DNA of 64,000 nt, from positions 5,343,991 to 5,407,990 of the forward strand of contig ML677374.1 of the NCBI GenBank assembly GCA_007922305.1, given 5' to 3'. Numbering within the stretch: position 1 is the first letter of the stretch; each line of letters starts with the position of its first letter. This DNA comes from Dermatemys mawii. Taxonomy: Eukaryota > Chordata > Testudines > Dermatemydidae. Shown here piece by piece: positions 25,570 to 38,200 of the stretch. The translations under genes and the position numbers were made by a program. A model generated the notes under the pieces. The model did no database searches, was not told where the DNA came from, and saw nothing but the letters and a program-made list of their open reading frames with translations.

Positions 25570-26844
25570 GTACAACTAAAACTTTTGTAGTCATTTCTGA
25601 AAAATTATCGAGACTGTCCCACTGTCAGCCTTAGTCATGAGAATGTTTGTGAAAATCAGATAAATAAATGTACTTGATATCTGCAAACATTTTCTTATAG
25701 TACAGATACTCCACAGCAAAAATGTTATCCATTAACATGCAAACCATTCCATAAAAATTTCCACCACAGAAAAAGAAAGCAATACCTCACCTTTACAGTA
25801 AAAATATAATATATCCTGGCCACTATGATACACTTTTCACTGGTTAGGAAGTACAATGGACGATCTACTCAAGGCTCAGATTGTATGATGAATTAATAAC
25901 TCATGAAAATTAAAATGGAACAAAAGTGGAACATGGTGAAGGTTAAATATATAAAACATGCACATACATTTTTTCCCAAATGTGAGGATTTAACCAGTAT
26001 TCTGCATAAACCTATTTTTGTGCACTTTGTCAAATGTTTTCTAGTGCTCCATTTAAATGGAGAAAATATATAGAAAACATTTAAAAGGCTAAATATATGA
26101 AAACTACAACAGGCTAATTTTTAAAAAAAAAAAGTCATAGAGAAGTCCAGCACCTCTTTGAACCATAAAAGAAAGGATGTTGTTTAAAAATCAAGAATTT
26201 CTGGTTGACATATTTTGCGTTCCTTTCTGATTTAAAACACTCTGCTTTGAAAGCTGGCATTATTTAAAAGTGAAGAAAGAAAAGGGAATTTGCCCCGTTT
26301 CTCCCTAGTCCTCACTTTGCTATTGTCCCATGTATCTATTTCCAGGAAGCCATATTCATTAGGGTTAATCTGCCTACTAAATGAATAAACAAAGGATTTC
26401 TCTGTCACTGAGAGGCCAGGTGAGGAGATATCATCTTCTAACACAGAAAGTCATCCATACAAATATAGTGCAGGAAATTACCTGTTGCAATCCCACACCT
26501 GGGATCATTTGGCGAGCAGCTCAGAAATGTTATGTAGACAACTGAAATCAAACTAATTATTTAAAAGAAATCTTGTAGATCCTCCACCATCAAAATGAAG
26601 GAGATTTTCAATGTGATGCAGAAATACCTGAATGTCTTAGTTGGAATGTATATGGATAGTCAGAAAGGACATTTGTATGAAAATCTTCTGGAGGTACCTT
26701 TCAAATATTGTTTCCTGATTAATTATAATTGTTATTTAATGCTTGTTTCCAGTAGCGCTCATCAGTGCATAAGCAGAAGCATGCGAGAAGCACCAACGCA
26801 ATGTCACTGGAATGCACAAAGACACAAAGTGAGATAAACAGAGA

Positions 26845-27190
26845 TGGGCACAGTTATACAGGGATCTCAAGGCAGGGACAATGATATTGAATTTGATGTG
26901 ATGGAGCGAGGGAGCCAATAGAGGGATTCAAAGTGATGGGGAGGGGGTGACATGGTCAGAGTGATGAGCAAGGAAGATGATCTTAGCAGCTGTGGTTTCT
27001 ACAAATTAGGGCAGGGGTCATCTTGAGTGACAGGGAGGCAAGAAAGGATGAGGTTATTCTAGTGATTAAAATAGGAGATGAGGGAAAGAGTTTGACCTAT
27101 AGGGACAGAAAGAAAAGTTCAGATTTTAGAAAATGATGTGGAGGAACATGTGGCAGGCTTTGAACTTGGCCCAGTCTTATGGTATTCCCA
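26845..27190 (-). pseudogene. Degenerate LINE reverse-transcriptase C-terminal fragment (L2/CR1 clade)
   Basis: On the minus strand, broken translations recall the C-terminal reverse-transcriptase region of L2/CR1-type LINEs. A segment like ISYFNH-x-NNLILSCLP corresponds to the family's ISRLDYCNSLL-type motif, and a later ESLYWLPRSI corresponds to LHWLPLRYRI. Stops and frame changes occur throughout, so it is a dead fragment. No promoter end or target duplication was found. The high purine content of the plus strand here is explained by this fragment. L2 versus CR1 or L3 cannot be settled by eye. Confidence 0.65.
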
Positions 27191-30100
27191 AAGTTATGTA
27201 GCAAAAGGCTCTCTCCTTCCCTTCCCTTCCTCAAATACAGGTTCTTTTATTTGTTCCTTATACAGCAAGTATGAGGAAATAAAATAAAATTGAGAATCCA
27301 AGGACCTCTTTGATCCCATTGCTTGAAAAATGTATAAGAATATTTTATCCAGACATCTTTTTCCTATATGTGGACACTAAATGCTGAGTAACCATATAAC
27401 CCTTATGGAGCCTAAGCACAACTGTAATCTGCAGCAGATTGCTGTCACAGAGGCAAAAGAAAATGTGGTATATAAAATCTAAACTAGTCACATTGGAAAC
27501 TGAAAAGTTAGTTTGTGGTGCTGAAGAAGGAAAGAGAGGAGTGATCAAAGGCCACACTAGTCAGAGGGATATTGGGTATTTGTTTCTTACTTGCTGAATT
27601 TTAAGATATAAAAGACACAAATGATGATTACGTTTTCTAAATTAATAGATAAATGATTCCATAGGATACTTCATGACTCGGGGGAGTGGTAACAGGATAT
27701 AGAAATGTGGAGCTGCACTCCATTGGTTTATATCTAGCCCAAATTGCTATTGACAAAACCATCAATGGCTGCTAAATGACTAAAGTGAAATGAACTGGTC
27801 TCAGACCAGTTCTTAGTGGACAGCTGTAACCTACCAGTACAATTGGCTGTACTTGCCACAGTTCTTGGTATTCTCAGCTACAAGGACAAGGACAGAACCA
27901 TCATGGAGACTGAACTAGTGTTACTAATGATCACAATAAGGTCAGGGCTGGGGTACATTCCTGAGACAGCATGAGGAACTTTGGACTGCCACTGCTTCAT
28001 CTGTATTTTGTGGAATGAAGACTTCTTTTTTCGAGGGCAATTCTTATCTTTTGAAATTTCACCATGGTAATCTGAGGAAGTGGGAGTAATTTCTGTTTAA
28101 AGTGGTCAGAATACATGGGAATGGGATTTCAGCAAGCCCACAAGTCAAAAACGAGTATACTGTTTCTCAAATCTACACAATGTTTTTGTCTGCCAAATCT
28201 TTGCATTGGGACCTTTACATGAACAAAACTTTGTGAAAATACAGGTAACTAGCTCTCTTGATAGTGACTTCACATCAGAGGAAGCTGTTGTATGTCAGTT
28301 AATCCACCTAAAGATTGGAATACTTTTTCTAAGTAAACTAAATTTCTTTAAAGCCAGCATCAGGACAGAACACACCGGTTTATTATTTTATTGTCCTACA
28401 ACCATCTCTTTTTGGCCAAATCATATCTTTTTCGGCTGCCTGTTAGCCCTAACTTGAAAGATACACGGAACGTATGAGAATCCAGTGGATCTCCAGTTAC
28501 ATGTTTCACCATCCAAAATATGCAAGTTAAGTTAATTAATTATTGAAGACTCAGAGATCTAATGCCAGCTAATGGTTAATGTATAACTGCTTTCCAGCAA
28601 CACACTGAAAACATGAAGTTCGAGAATTCTATTTTTCATAACCTAATTGAAAATACTTACATTGCATAACCCAAAGAATCCTGTTCAGGCTTTACAGTAC
28701 GGCCCATTCCTTGAATCCGCAAAACAGGAATATATATGTACATACGTACACATTCAAGCACACGTGGAATAGAAAAAAATATGCTTTAAAAAGTAAAAAT
28801 AGCAAAATATTTTGCCCTTTATTTTCAAAATGACCATCAGAATGGCATGTCTGATTATTTAATGTTACCAATAGGTGTTAAAAAGTTACTTTACTGTAAT
28901 GCAATGAATGTATTATGAAACAGGAAAAGGCAAGTGGCTGTAGTTTAGAAGCACAAAGGTGAGATAATGGCCTTCCACATCACTGAACTGTCAACTTCAT
29001 TTAGCATAAAATGTTGCATCTGGAGATTTCAAACCATATAACCGTTTAAAAATATATAGAATGTTAAAGTAAATGACAAACAGAGGAGTTGTCACCTTTC
29101 AGAAGCAGAAATGTAAAACCAAAGCATATGTTCTGCAGCTATGCTGCAGTATTAGAAATATTTTTTATAACCTCATTTGTTTGCTGCCTCTGTTTTAACT
29201 GTGTTGGTGGCTGTATATAAATAAAACACATGCTCTTCAAATGATACTCTGAACGCTTTGATCCACCATTGATTAATAACTAAAAAAGGGCTCTATTTCT
29301 GCCCTTTTACAATACAGGGGTCTTTAAGACAAAACAAATTTGGTGGATGTCCCTAAACTGTTGGGATTGAAAAAGTTACCCTGAAGCCTGACTTCCGAAT
29401 TTAATAACTGTGTGAGCGGATCTGACTGCAGGGGGGATTTTCAGATCTGTATGTAGAAACACAGCACCAGATCCAGTAAGCCCTACATTTGCTGACCTTC
29501 CACGGATATCACTGGAAGTTCCACATTGCTGGTTTGTCACTTTGGGCCCAAAGAAAAGGCTTAAACCACATGTATGCCCATGCACCTATATCATTAAGCA
29601 TTTTGGTAGCTACCATGTCTCTCATTCTGACATAATCATAATAATAGAAAGATAACGTTTAATACTGTATATGACCAACACACATTGCATCATTTTGAAG
29701 TAGACAGAAACTTCATGGCATTCGGACTGCCTCTCCATGAAGCCAGAAAATAATGGTACTAAAAGCTGTGACTAGGCCAACAGGCTGAATTTTATTTTTG
29801 CCTACCTATGGCAATGTGGGAGGGATTCTTGATAATCATGCTGGTGGAGATCTAAAAAAAGAAAAAAATCCATCCCACCACTTTTTTATAGTTCAAATTT
29901 CCATGTCAGCTATCAGCTATAGAGTGATCAGTTACAAGACCTTGATTTAACAAACTACAATATCAGAGTACTACTGAAAAGTAGTTATGGCAGTGTACTG
30001 AATTTAACAGTCACATCAAAATGATTTTCATAACACAAAATTGTGTATTATTGCACTAGCACACTTGCAGTTCATATTCTTCATACCCTTATTGGGCCCC

Positions 30101-31347
30101 AATTCACGAAAGCCTTTAAGCATGTGCTTTAAGCTCCTTTTGTGAAAATGTATGCTTTCCTGAATCAGAGCTTCAGTGAATACAGATTCTCTTCCCTCAT
30201 AGTGCACTATGGGACAGTACATCTTGTCTACAGTGTAACCTGATCTAGCCATCAACAGATTTTCAAAGTTCCAGTTGCATGTTCTGTTGGGGGTGTACGA
30301 GGCATACATGAAACTTTGCAATAAAATCATAAAATAGTGAACATCACTTGCAGTTTAGTTTATCTTATTGTGCATAAAACTTTAAACTATGCTTTCAACC
30401 TCTGTTTTTCTGAACATATCGTAGTTCACTATCACATTGGTTAAAAATAACAGAAAGTAAAGATGAAATCTAAATGATTTAAATGCATGCATATGTTCTT
30501 TTGTAAAATGCATAATGCATCTGCAATGTTTTTCTTCTTGTTTTGGACACAAATCAAGGGGGAAATGGTTCACTTATGATACAGTGAATTTTTTATCTAA
30601 GTTTTCTATGATAAAACGTATTTCCATGTCAGTATTTTACAGCATACTATATTTAAAAACTAAAACGGAAAAAGTAAGCTTAAAAAAATAGAACACATGA
30701 GTGCTTAGAATCCTCTCTTATTCCAAATGTTCCATGGTAACTTTAATTTGAGTTCTAAAAAACAAACCCGGATGTCCTATACTCAGTTGCTACATCAGTC
30801 ACTCACAAATAAGTTTAGCAAAAGTATTTTAAGGTTTTTTTAAAAATTACTGATTTAAAAAAAAATCATCATCAAATGGGATCACATTTCAAAGGTTTGC
30901 AAATCCTCTTGGGGATAAGAACCTGAGAGTTAGTCCCCAAGATATATCTTCAGCAAATTGTTATGACAGCAAAAATCTAGTGAGACTATTTTCCTCAACT
31001 GATGATTACTTTGGTTTTTATTTCTTCAAATATCTGGTCACATACATATTGTTCTGTCATTCTGGAGGCTTCTCCTCCTGGAGTTGGTAGAGTTGTGAAT
31101 TTTAACAGAGCTATTTGCATGGCCATAATACTTTTCATTTTTTAATTGAAAAATTCCACAAGATCAGTAGTTTAGTTTCCCACCCCCTAATATGATAAAT
31201 TAGAGGAAAGACAGGGAAAGCAATACTAAAGGCAGACAATCCCATGATCTTAACATGGATCTCATGGGTACCTATTAGCAGCAGCAAGCTACTCCAAATT
31301 AAAGGCTCATCAGCTCTGTCCATGAGTTAGCCAGATAGTTACACATA

Positions 31348-31466
31348 GGCCTGGTCTACACAAGAAATTCAGCTTCGTTTAACGATGTTGGTCAGAGACT
31401 ATGAAAAATACACACCCTGAGCGGTGTGGTAAAGCTGACCTAAGTCCCTGTGTAGATGGCACTAGG
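31348..31466. repeat. MITE-like fragment (GCCTGGTCTACAC class)
   Basis: The block starts 'ggcctggtctacacaagaaa' and ends 'cctgtgtagatggcactagg'. Its ends are roughly complementary (GTCTACAC / GTGTAGA), as in a widespread reptile MITE. The centre is diverged and no target duplication was resolved. Confidence 0.5.
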
Positions 31467-34024
31467 TCATTCCCTCTGGGGTACGTGGCATAAGTTTCCA
31501 ATAGTTGACAGTACTTTGGTTTCTCATTTTTTAGAGTTAGCACCTTCCTGTCCTGATAGAAAACCTGTAGCCTTCTTATCCAGGATGTCAGTGAGAATTT
31601 TGGCACTAAAACAAAGGTACCTGACTGCTTTTTTTCCACATCGCAGAATGGGCCCTAGGATAGGATGTTGTCTGATATCCTGAGGGAGCAAAGTGTCCTT
31701 GCCATAAATTGGCTTGGAAAGAAGAAGGGAGTGTTATATGCTGCTTCAATGCTTTGCCATGTGTGGCATTTGTTTCCCACAACACCTGTTGAGAGATTCC
31801 AGCATTGTCATGTATTTTGTATTGTATATTTTCATTAATAAATTGAGAAAATGCTTTCTTCTTTAGTACAGAACAGAGAATCTCCATCTGGATATCTGGC
31901 CCTTGATATCCGTGCTTCTAGACAGGTCTGTACTGGTGAGTGCTCTGAAGCAAATATCGCACTGACGAACAGGCTGCATATTTCAAACCTGTTTCAGTTT
32001 TAGAAAAAATCTGATCTATTCTAGAACAAGACTCATGAATTTCGAAATGAAAATTGCCTTTACGACTGCGTTTAGCAGCCCCCCACAGCTAACTATGTTT
32101 TTATGAGGTCATCCAATATCATGGTATCTGTTTAAAAAGAATAGAATTTAGGTTTCTATTTTGGTTAAACTGGAAATTGGGAGGAATTTTATATAATTTG
32201 GGTTTTAAATATTAAGTATTAAATTCTTTTTCAAGAAAGAATATATTTCTTATAAAGTGGGAATAACTGATAAATACATCTGATATCAAAATTAGGAGGA
32301 GTGTATGTATCCAAGAGTCATATAGTGAGTTCCATTTTCAGGATCCTTCACTTTTATCCTCTAAGTAGAGGACTGTTTCCCACAAGATGCAGATGGGTGT
32401 TTGTTGCTCTTTGAGCAGATTCAGTACTACTGCTCTTTGTTTCACTGGTGTCAGGTAATTCTGAAATCCATCTTCCCTTTCATATAGCTGGTCTAAGGAG
32501 GATTACAGAGACATTTTGATTCCTGAAAACCTACTATTCATTAATGTGTCCAGGTTTAAAGTAATTCCTTGTATTATCTTGGTGGAGACTTTACTGAGTG
32601 ATTTTGCAGACTGCACAGTACTATCATCTCGACTGTCTTTTTTTTTTTAAACTTGTTTATGAGTAGATCCAATAAACTGTTACACAAACACTTTTGTAGC
32701 ATTGACTTTACAATTCCACCAAGAACAGGAATGGTGTACATACAACTTCCAATACACAGCTGGCCATCAGGAGACCAGCGGTGGCTCATTAGTAAGTTAG
32801 CCATTTGTTGACTGTCTTCCTTAACTGCCCCCATTCCTTTGGAGCTGTGTGTTTTGATTTCAGATCTAGCATTGTCGTCTCAATGCGTGAAAAGGAGCCG
32901 ATAGTGATTGTAAAATGCTATTTCTGTGGTTTTATCAGGTGGAGAGCCAAAAATTCATGCTTGAAATGAGAACCTTAAAAGGATTCAGCCAGGAGCTCCT
33001 GGAGACATTGCTTAGATGCTATGCTACATCATATGATGAACCATCTCTTTCCCGTTTTACTGGATTTTGTGTGGACTTTGTTTAAACCTGATTTCCTTCT
33101 TGAGCATTCTTCACTTCCTGGATTTATCATGTCATAGACCTGGTGGCTCCAAAGAGACCATCAAAACCCACTTTAAACTCAGACACAAAAAGTTACTTTA
33201 GATCTTTGTAAGAGAAGGGGGAGAATAGGTACACTTTCCTAAATGAGGTTACTTGGTTTTTAGTGGTTTCTTGTACCTCCAAACTATCCCAAGACCAAGT
33301 CCACATTGTGCACTCATAGCCTATAAAACTTCGGTAACAATAAATAAATAAAAATAAACAAGAGCTGAAACCATTGACTGCATTGCTGGGAGAGGAAAAG
33401 ATGACACTTCTATGACCAAAACCAGTCTCAAACTCAAGCTAGCTTAAAAGGCCAAACTTTACCCAAGAGCACATTTGTATAACTGAGCTAAAATGATAGT
33501 GAAAACAGATGTTCATCATGAAAATGTTGACATAACTTTAACTTTGCATCCTATGCCCAACTTGTTGCAGGCCATACCATTAGCATCCTTCAATGAAACT
33601 AGGCACAGGGCTTTTGCACATCTGATTCTCGGTTAGTTGAAATAATCTCCATGTTAGCAATTCCCTTTCAAGCTAAGGTGCCCCATCTTGTGCTCATCGC
33701 TGCGTTATATGACACACTCTTGCTTCCAAGCCTGCTTCAAAAAAATTCATCTTTATTCTGAGCATTATTGCTGCAAGTTGTACCGCAAACTGTTGCTACA
33801 CATACAAGTTCTTGACTGACACAAGTAGAGCTCTGCAAAAGCGACCAAAAATTTGCCCCATTTTGAGTTTCATTATGAACATGAAACCTGAGGCCAGTTA
33901 AAATACAAATTCTGTGAAATGTTTAATTTCTTTGATGTGAAATTCAGAGATTTGGACTGAATTTTGTTTTAATTTGGGGGTTCACTCAGACTCCCAAAAA
34001 TTAAACTGTAACAATAAGTGAGAT

Positions 34025-34290
34025 CTCATGGAATCTGGAGCTTTGAGGGGACTGGAAAGAGATGAGACCAGGCTGTGCAGGGCCTTGAAGAGGAGGACAA
34101 AGAACTTGAACGTGCTGCGAAAAGCAAGGGGGAACCTGATGAAAGGCTCTGAAGAGGGTCAGTGTGGCAAGCAATGTTGATGATTTTAGCAGTCGATTTC
34201 TGACAAAGCCCTGGAGCCCAAACGAGGTTGCAACACTTGAAACAAGAGATAACCAGAGTCTGGGCAGGGGTTTTAAAGGTGGAAATGGAG
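34025..34290 (-). pseudogene. Second degenerate LINE reverse-transcriptase fragment
   Basis: The minus strand has one frame reading TPAQTLVISCFKCCNLVW and then AKIINIACHTDPL. This aligns in order with the L2/CR1-clade C-terminal RT block around 'tlviSRLDYCNll...'. The ORF annotated over this interval is in a different frame and is not the LINE protein. The fragment is shorter and at a similar level of decay to the one at 26845-27190. Confidence 0.55.
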
Positions 34291-35719
34291 AGGACTGAAC
34301 AGATTTTTTAGATGATGAAGAGAAGACGATGGCTGAATTTGGTGAAAACACAGAAGTAGGAAAAGGAGAATGTGTTTTCTGTAAACTGAAAACCATTTCT
34401 AAATCAAAACTTTGTGCAAAAAATACATTTGGAGTGTAAAATTATCTGTGCAAATAGATTCATTTTAACTTTCACATTTAACGCAAATTTAAAATTAAAT
34501 ATCTAAAATGGTATATATTAAAATAAAAGTGTCAAGGACATTCAGAAAAAACCGAAGTAACACAAAAATGATTAATTTTTATAAAACTAATTTCTGAGAG
34601 TATTACATAAAAGGAACAGAAATCTTCTCAGTAAACATTCGTCCTTGCAAATATTGTGTAGTGTATATTTTCTGTGCAATTTATGAAAACACAAGGAAGG
34701 ACGATGGGGTTTCAGGATCTCTTGTAAATCTAACGGTAGCTAGGAGCTCTTAGATCTTGAACATAATAAATATTGTATCCTAGAAGAGCCCATCGGGAAT
34801 CCCAACTCATGTGTTGCTCCACAACACAAGATCAAAGTGTCAGATCCAATTAGAATCAACACTTTCTACTTATTTTAAGCTTTAATCCTCTTTATGCAAA
34901 ACAATTAACTGTTAATAGTTGACCAGACACTAGAACTTAGATGAACCTGGTGTGATAAGTGTGTGTTTCTGCTACCAAGGTACAAGGCACCTATAATACA
35001 CATTTTCTTCTTAAATAGAGGGGAACCATTTATGACCATCGATATTCACCATCCGTTAGTGCACTATTATTTTTCAGATGGCAAAACCATTATATAAATT
35101 GAAGGTGGCTTTCCCAGCTGAAAATAAATATGTATCACTTAAGCAATAAGACACTCCAGAGCTTGCATTAATGGGCCACTAGTACATGCCTCGGATGAAT
35201 TGTGTGACACAAGAACAACTGTCTTCAAACAACAGAGGATTGCACGAATGACCATTAATGGATGCCCTGAAGGGCTTAGTGCCACAATACTGTAATACAG
35301 AAAGCAGAATCCCCAATCATATTTTATTTAGCTATTATGCTGGTGAGGTCACAGCCATGATTTCATATAGAAGTGATGCCAACTAAAGAATGATCAAACG
35401 GCTGCTTTCTATACTGTGTTTTAAGCTGTAGTTTAATCAGGGATCACCTTTCTGTTATATAGGGAGTTTTTCCATTGATATAAATGATAACAGAATATGG
35501 TATTTCTGTTGCATTTTCATTTGCAATCTGTTGGATTCTTTATTGTAAGATAGATCATTGAATTAATGACCTCACTGCACATTACGTGGTGGGGACTTTT
35601 GTCAAGCTTGGTGGAGATGGTGTATTGCCCCTTTAAGAGTGGCTAGAGAACCAGTGAGTAACCTGCAGCATGGAGAAAGCTCCATCCCAGGACAGCATGG
35701 GGATGCTGGCTCATCTCCC

Positions 35720-35958
35720 TAGGGCTGCCAACACTGTATTTCAAAAATAAGGGACAGGTTTTTTAGCACTCCCACCCCATCCCTCTCATCCTCCCAATAT
35801 TATCATTATTATTATTGATAATGGAAAGGAGCATTCACCTACATTTTCCAGGGGTATTTCTTGCTGCTTTTTGCAGCACTCACCTCCTCCCAATATTGTT
35901 GTACAGAGATGAAAAAATAAGGGATGTCCCTTGTAATAAGGGACTGTTGGCCACCCTA
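35720..35958. mobile_element. Short hAT-like MITE
   Basis: The 14-bp terminal inverted repeats are left TAGGGCTGCCAACA and right TGTTGGCCACCCTA (inverse TAGGGTGGCCAACA), with 'aataagggaca' / 'tgtcccttgtaataaggg' just inside. Flanking octamers CATCTCCC and CATCTCTG match at 6 of 8 positions, a plausible 8-bp duplication. Length is 239 bp, non-coding. ORFs on both strands across it are incidental. Confidence 0.75.
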
Positions 35959-36109
35959 CATCTCTGCCATCCAGGTGACTGGAAGAGAAGGGGACTATTC
36001 TCTTTTTCACATCCGGACACTGGTCACCATTCCAGCCATGGAAGTAGCTGAAGTACCAGGTTCTGTTATGATCTGCTGTGGGCATTATGCTAGTTGCTCC
36101 TTTCTTGGG

Positions 36110-36200
36110 GGGCTGTGAAGCAATTTTTCCCCTCACCACCAAATTGGCCAAGGCACGGTGAGGTTTTTGCCTTCTCCACAGTGGATTCCCACGCTGAGAA
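36110..36200 (+). mobile_element. Possible CR1 3'-UTR-like fragment
   Basis: The texts 'gaagcaatttttcccctcac', 'aaattggccaaggc' and 'gaggtttttgccttctccac' resemble the CR1 3' untranslated segment 'ggaattttcccc...cagattggca...ggttttttgccttcctctg'. The match is by memory and partial. The polymorphic ends and tail are absent. Confidence 0.4.
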
Positions 36201-36572
36201 CCCAAGTGTTGAATTTAAGATGAGAAGGAATATTCATGGTAAAGTTATTATTGCCAGAAAAATAGGGAAAATCAGAAAAAGGTCATGCAGAAAGTGTTGA
36301 CCCTATATAGATTTGCAAATGTAATATTCAAATGAAAAAGGTTTGCTCTGTACTCAAATATTGTTTAACCAGTAGTTCTACCCTGCATAATAAGAACACA
36401 CATGTTTCTCTATTATTTGCTTTGTGACTGTTAGCTGGGTATGGTTTTTCTGAATCATGAATGAAATAAGCTAAGGCATCTATTTAAGAGCAGGATCGAC
36501 ACAAAATAATTAAGATACATTTACTCAACTTTGCCTTTTTCTTTTTTGTTCCATATTTTTGCAGGAATTTAT

Positions 36573-36661
36573 GGCTCGATTTTTAAAAGATGCTAATCAT
36601 GTGCAGCCCCTGTTGACTTCAATGGGATTTGTGACTGCCCAGCACCTTTGAAAATTAGGCC
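36573..36661. repeat. Fold-back repeat with TGACTTCAATGGG core
   Basis: The arms 'ggctcgatttttaaaagatgct' shortened to GGCTCGATTTTTAAAAG and AGCACCTTTGAAAATTAGGCC-type sequence are partly complementary, and the centre reads 'tgttgacttcaatgggattt'. It is a near full-length copy (89 bp) of a dispersed foldback family. Confidence 0.6.
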
Positions 36662-37533
36662 AGTAGTTTTTAATCTGGGCTGAGTGTCATCATGCATTGA
36701 AAAAAAATTGCTATATTATACTCAGGATATAGAATAAATATTTTAAGACAAGTTTCAGTAAGCGTACAACAGCTGTGGAGGACAGTACTTAGAGAAGCAG
36801 ATGACAGATTCATCTTCACTAATTTCAAAAGAGAACTCTATTAGATTTTGGAATGTACTATATCTACACTCAAGAAGTCGATCAAATTAGACAGAAATAC
36901 CTTTAGCATATTTGGACTTTCCCCAGACTTTAGTTTGGAAGGGATTGTCTCTTGGAGCTAATATAATCTAAACAGATTAACCATGGCATAGTTGAGATTC
37001 AAATTTAGTATACTTCCAAAGTTACTGGTGGTTCTCCCACGGAGATGATTTGATTTTATAAGCTCCATAGTAAGTTGGGCTTTCCTGGGGACTTCCAATA
37101 AGATGCCAATCACAATGTAGTATTGTTAATATACAGGGCTACTCACAGATTTACATGAATTCTCCTTTTCCTATCAAAATAAATCAAGAATACCAACAAA
37201 AGCTACACCGTCATGAAAGAAAACCACAAAACAATTCATAGTTAAAGCTTAACACTGAATAATACACTCTCCAACACCTAGATTATAACAGCTCTTTTCA
37301 TGCCCTTTGTTTTCCCTAGGTAGTGGAAGGACTATGGTCCATTTCACGCAGAACTGTGGTTTTCCTTCCACCTCTCATTTTTTCACATAACTGTGATGGG
37401 CTATTAGAGACCATGTCAGCTGGTTAGTCATCCCATGCTTGTGTATTTGAAAAAAAAGGTGTTGGAGGAAGCAGGGCTCTTGAGCAATGTAAAAAAAGTG
37501 ATGTTTTCCCCACATATATTCATGCAGAGATTT

Positions 37534-37632
37534 GGGGCCTGATTCGCCATTCATTTACCTGTGTTATTCCACTGACAGAAGTGTGTTTACTGATGATTTA
37601 CACTGGGGTAAACGAAAGAAGAATCAGCCCTG
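37534..37632. repeat. Fold-back repeat (GGGCCTGATTC ... GAATCAGCCC)
   Basis: The ends are inverse complements (ggggcctgattcgcc and gaagaatcagccc). The interior has 'tttacctgtgttattcc' and 'gatttacactggggtaaa', which also partly pair. It is a related but distinct subfamily to the TGACTTCAATGGG copies. Confidence 0.6.
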
Positions 37633-37910
37633 GGTTTCTTTCACTGCATAAATCTTTGTTTTCTGGGCAGGGTGCTCAGTTATACATTTCTACAGCAGCT
37701 CAGTGTAAAATCACTGTTAACAATGGGAAGTCAGACTTATGAGCTGATGAATGTGTAAGCATCTTGTCTCGCTTTAGCTCCACTACATTCTCCTTCTGGT
37801 CGCCCGCATCACAGGTAACATCTGTAATCTTATTACAAAAAATTTGAAAAGCTCATGGAAGTAAACTTGCTGTCTGGAAATATAAACATTTGATTGTTGG
37901 CAACAAAGAG

Positions 37911-37924
37911 GTGGTGGTGGTGGG
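37911..37924. repeat. (GTG)n microsatellite
   Basis: A short GTG run, continuing into ggggac. Confidence 0.7.
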
Positions 37925-38131
37925 GACACTGTTTACAAAATAAAATGGACAGAACAACAAAGAAAACAGGAGAGAGTTTTGCTTATGTACGGACTATGTC
38001 TTTATTTAATGAGTACCCCGAAGAGAGAACTCGTGACTATACAGTCCTAACATTCCAAGGCAGAGGGCTCTACTTATTACATCATTACCATGCAGTGCAG
38101 TGATCTCAGAAGGTCTAGAGAAGAGAACTAG

Positions 38132-38200
38132 ATGGAATCCTGGCCCCTGAAATCAATAGGGGTTTGGCCATTGACTTAGATGGAGCCAGGATTTCACCCT
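38132..38200. repeat. Fold-back repeat (ATCCTGGCCCC class)
   Basis: The arms 'ggaatcctggcccctgaa' and 'tggagccaggatttcaccc' are complementary around 'tttggccattgacttaga'. A sister copy is at 52467-52536. Confidence 0.55.

Noticed and set aside
34001..34396. 131-codon minus-strand ORF
   Set aside because: It overlaps the degenerate LINE RT fragment but in a different frame from the recognisable RT residues.
35786..36205. 139-codon minus-strand ORF
   Set aside because: It runs through a non-coding hAT MITE and a CR1-like tail and has no domain.
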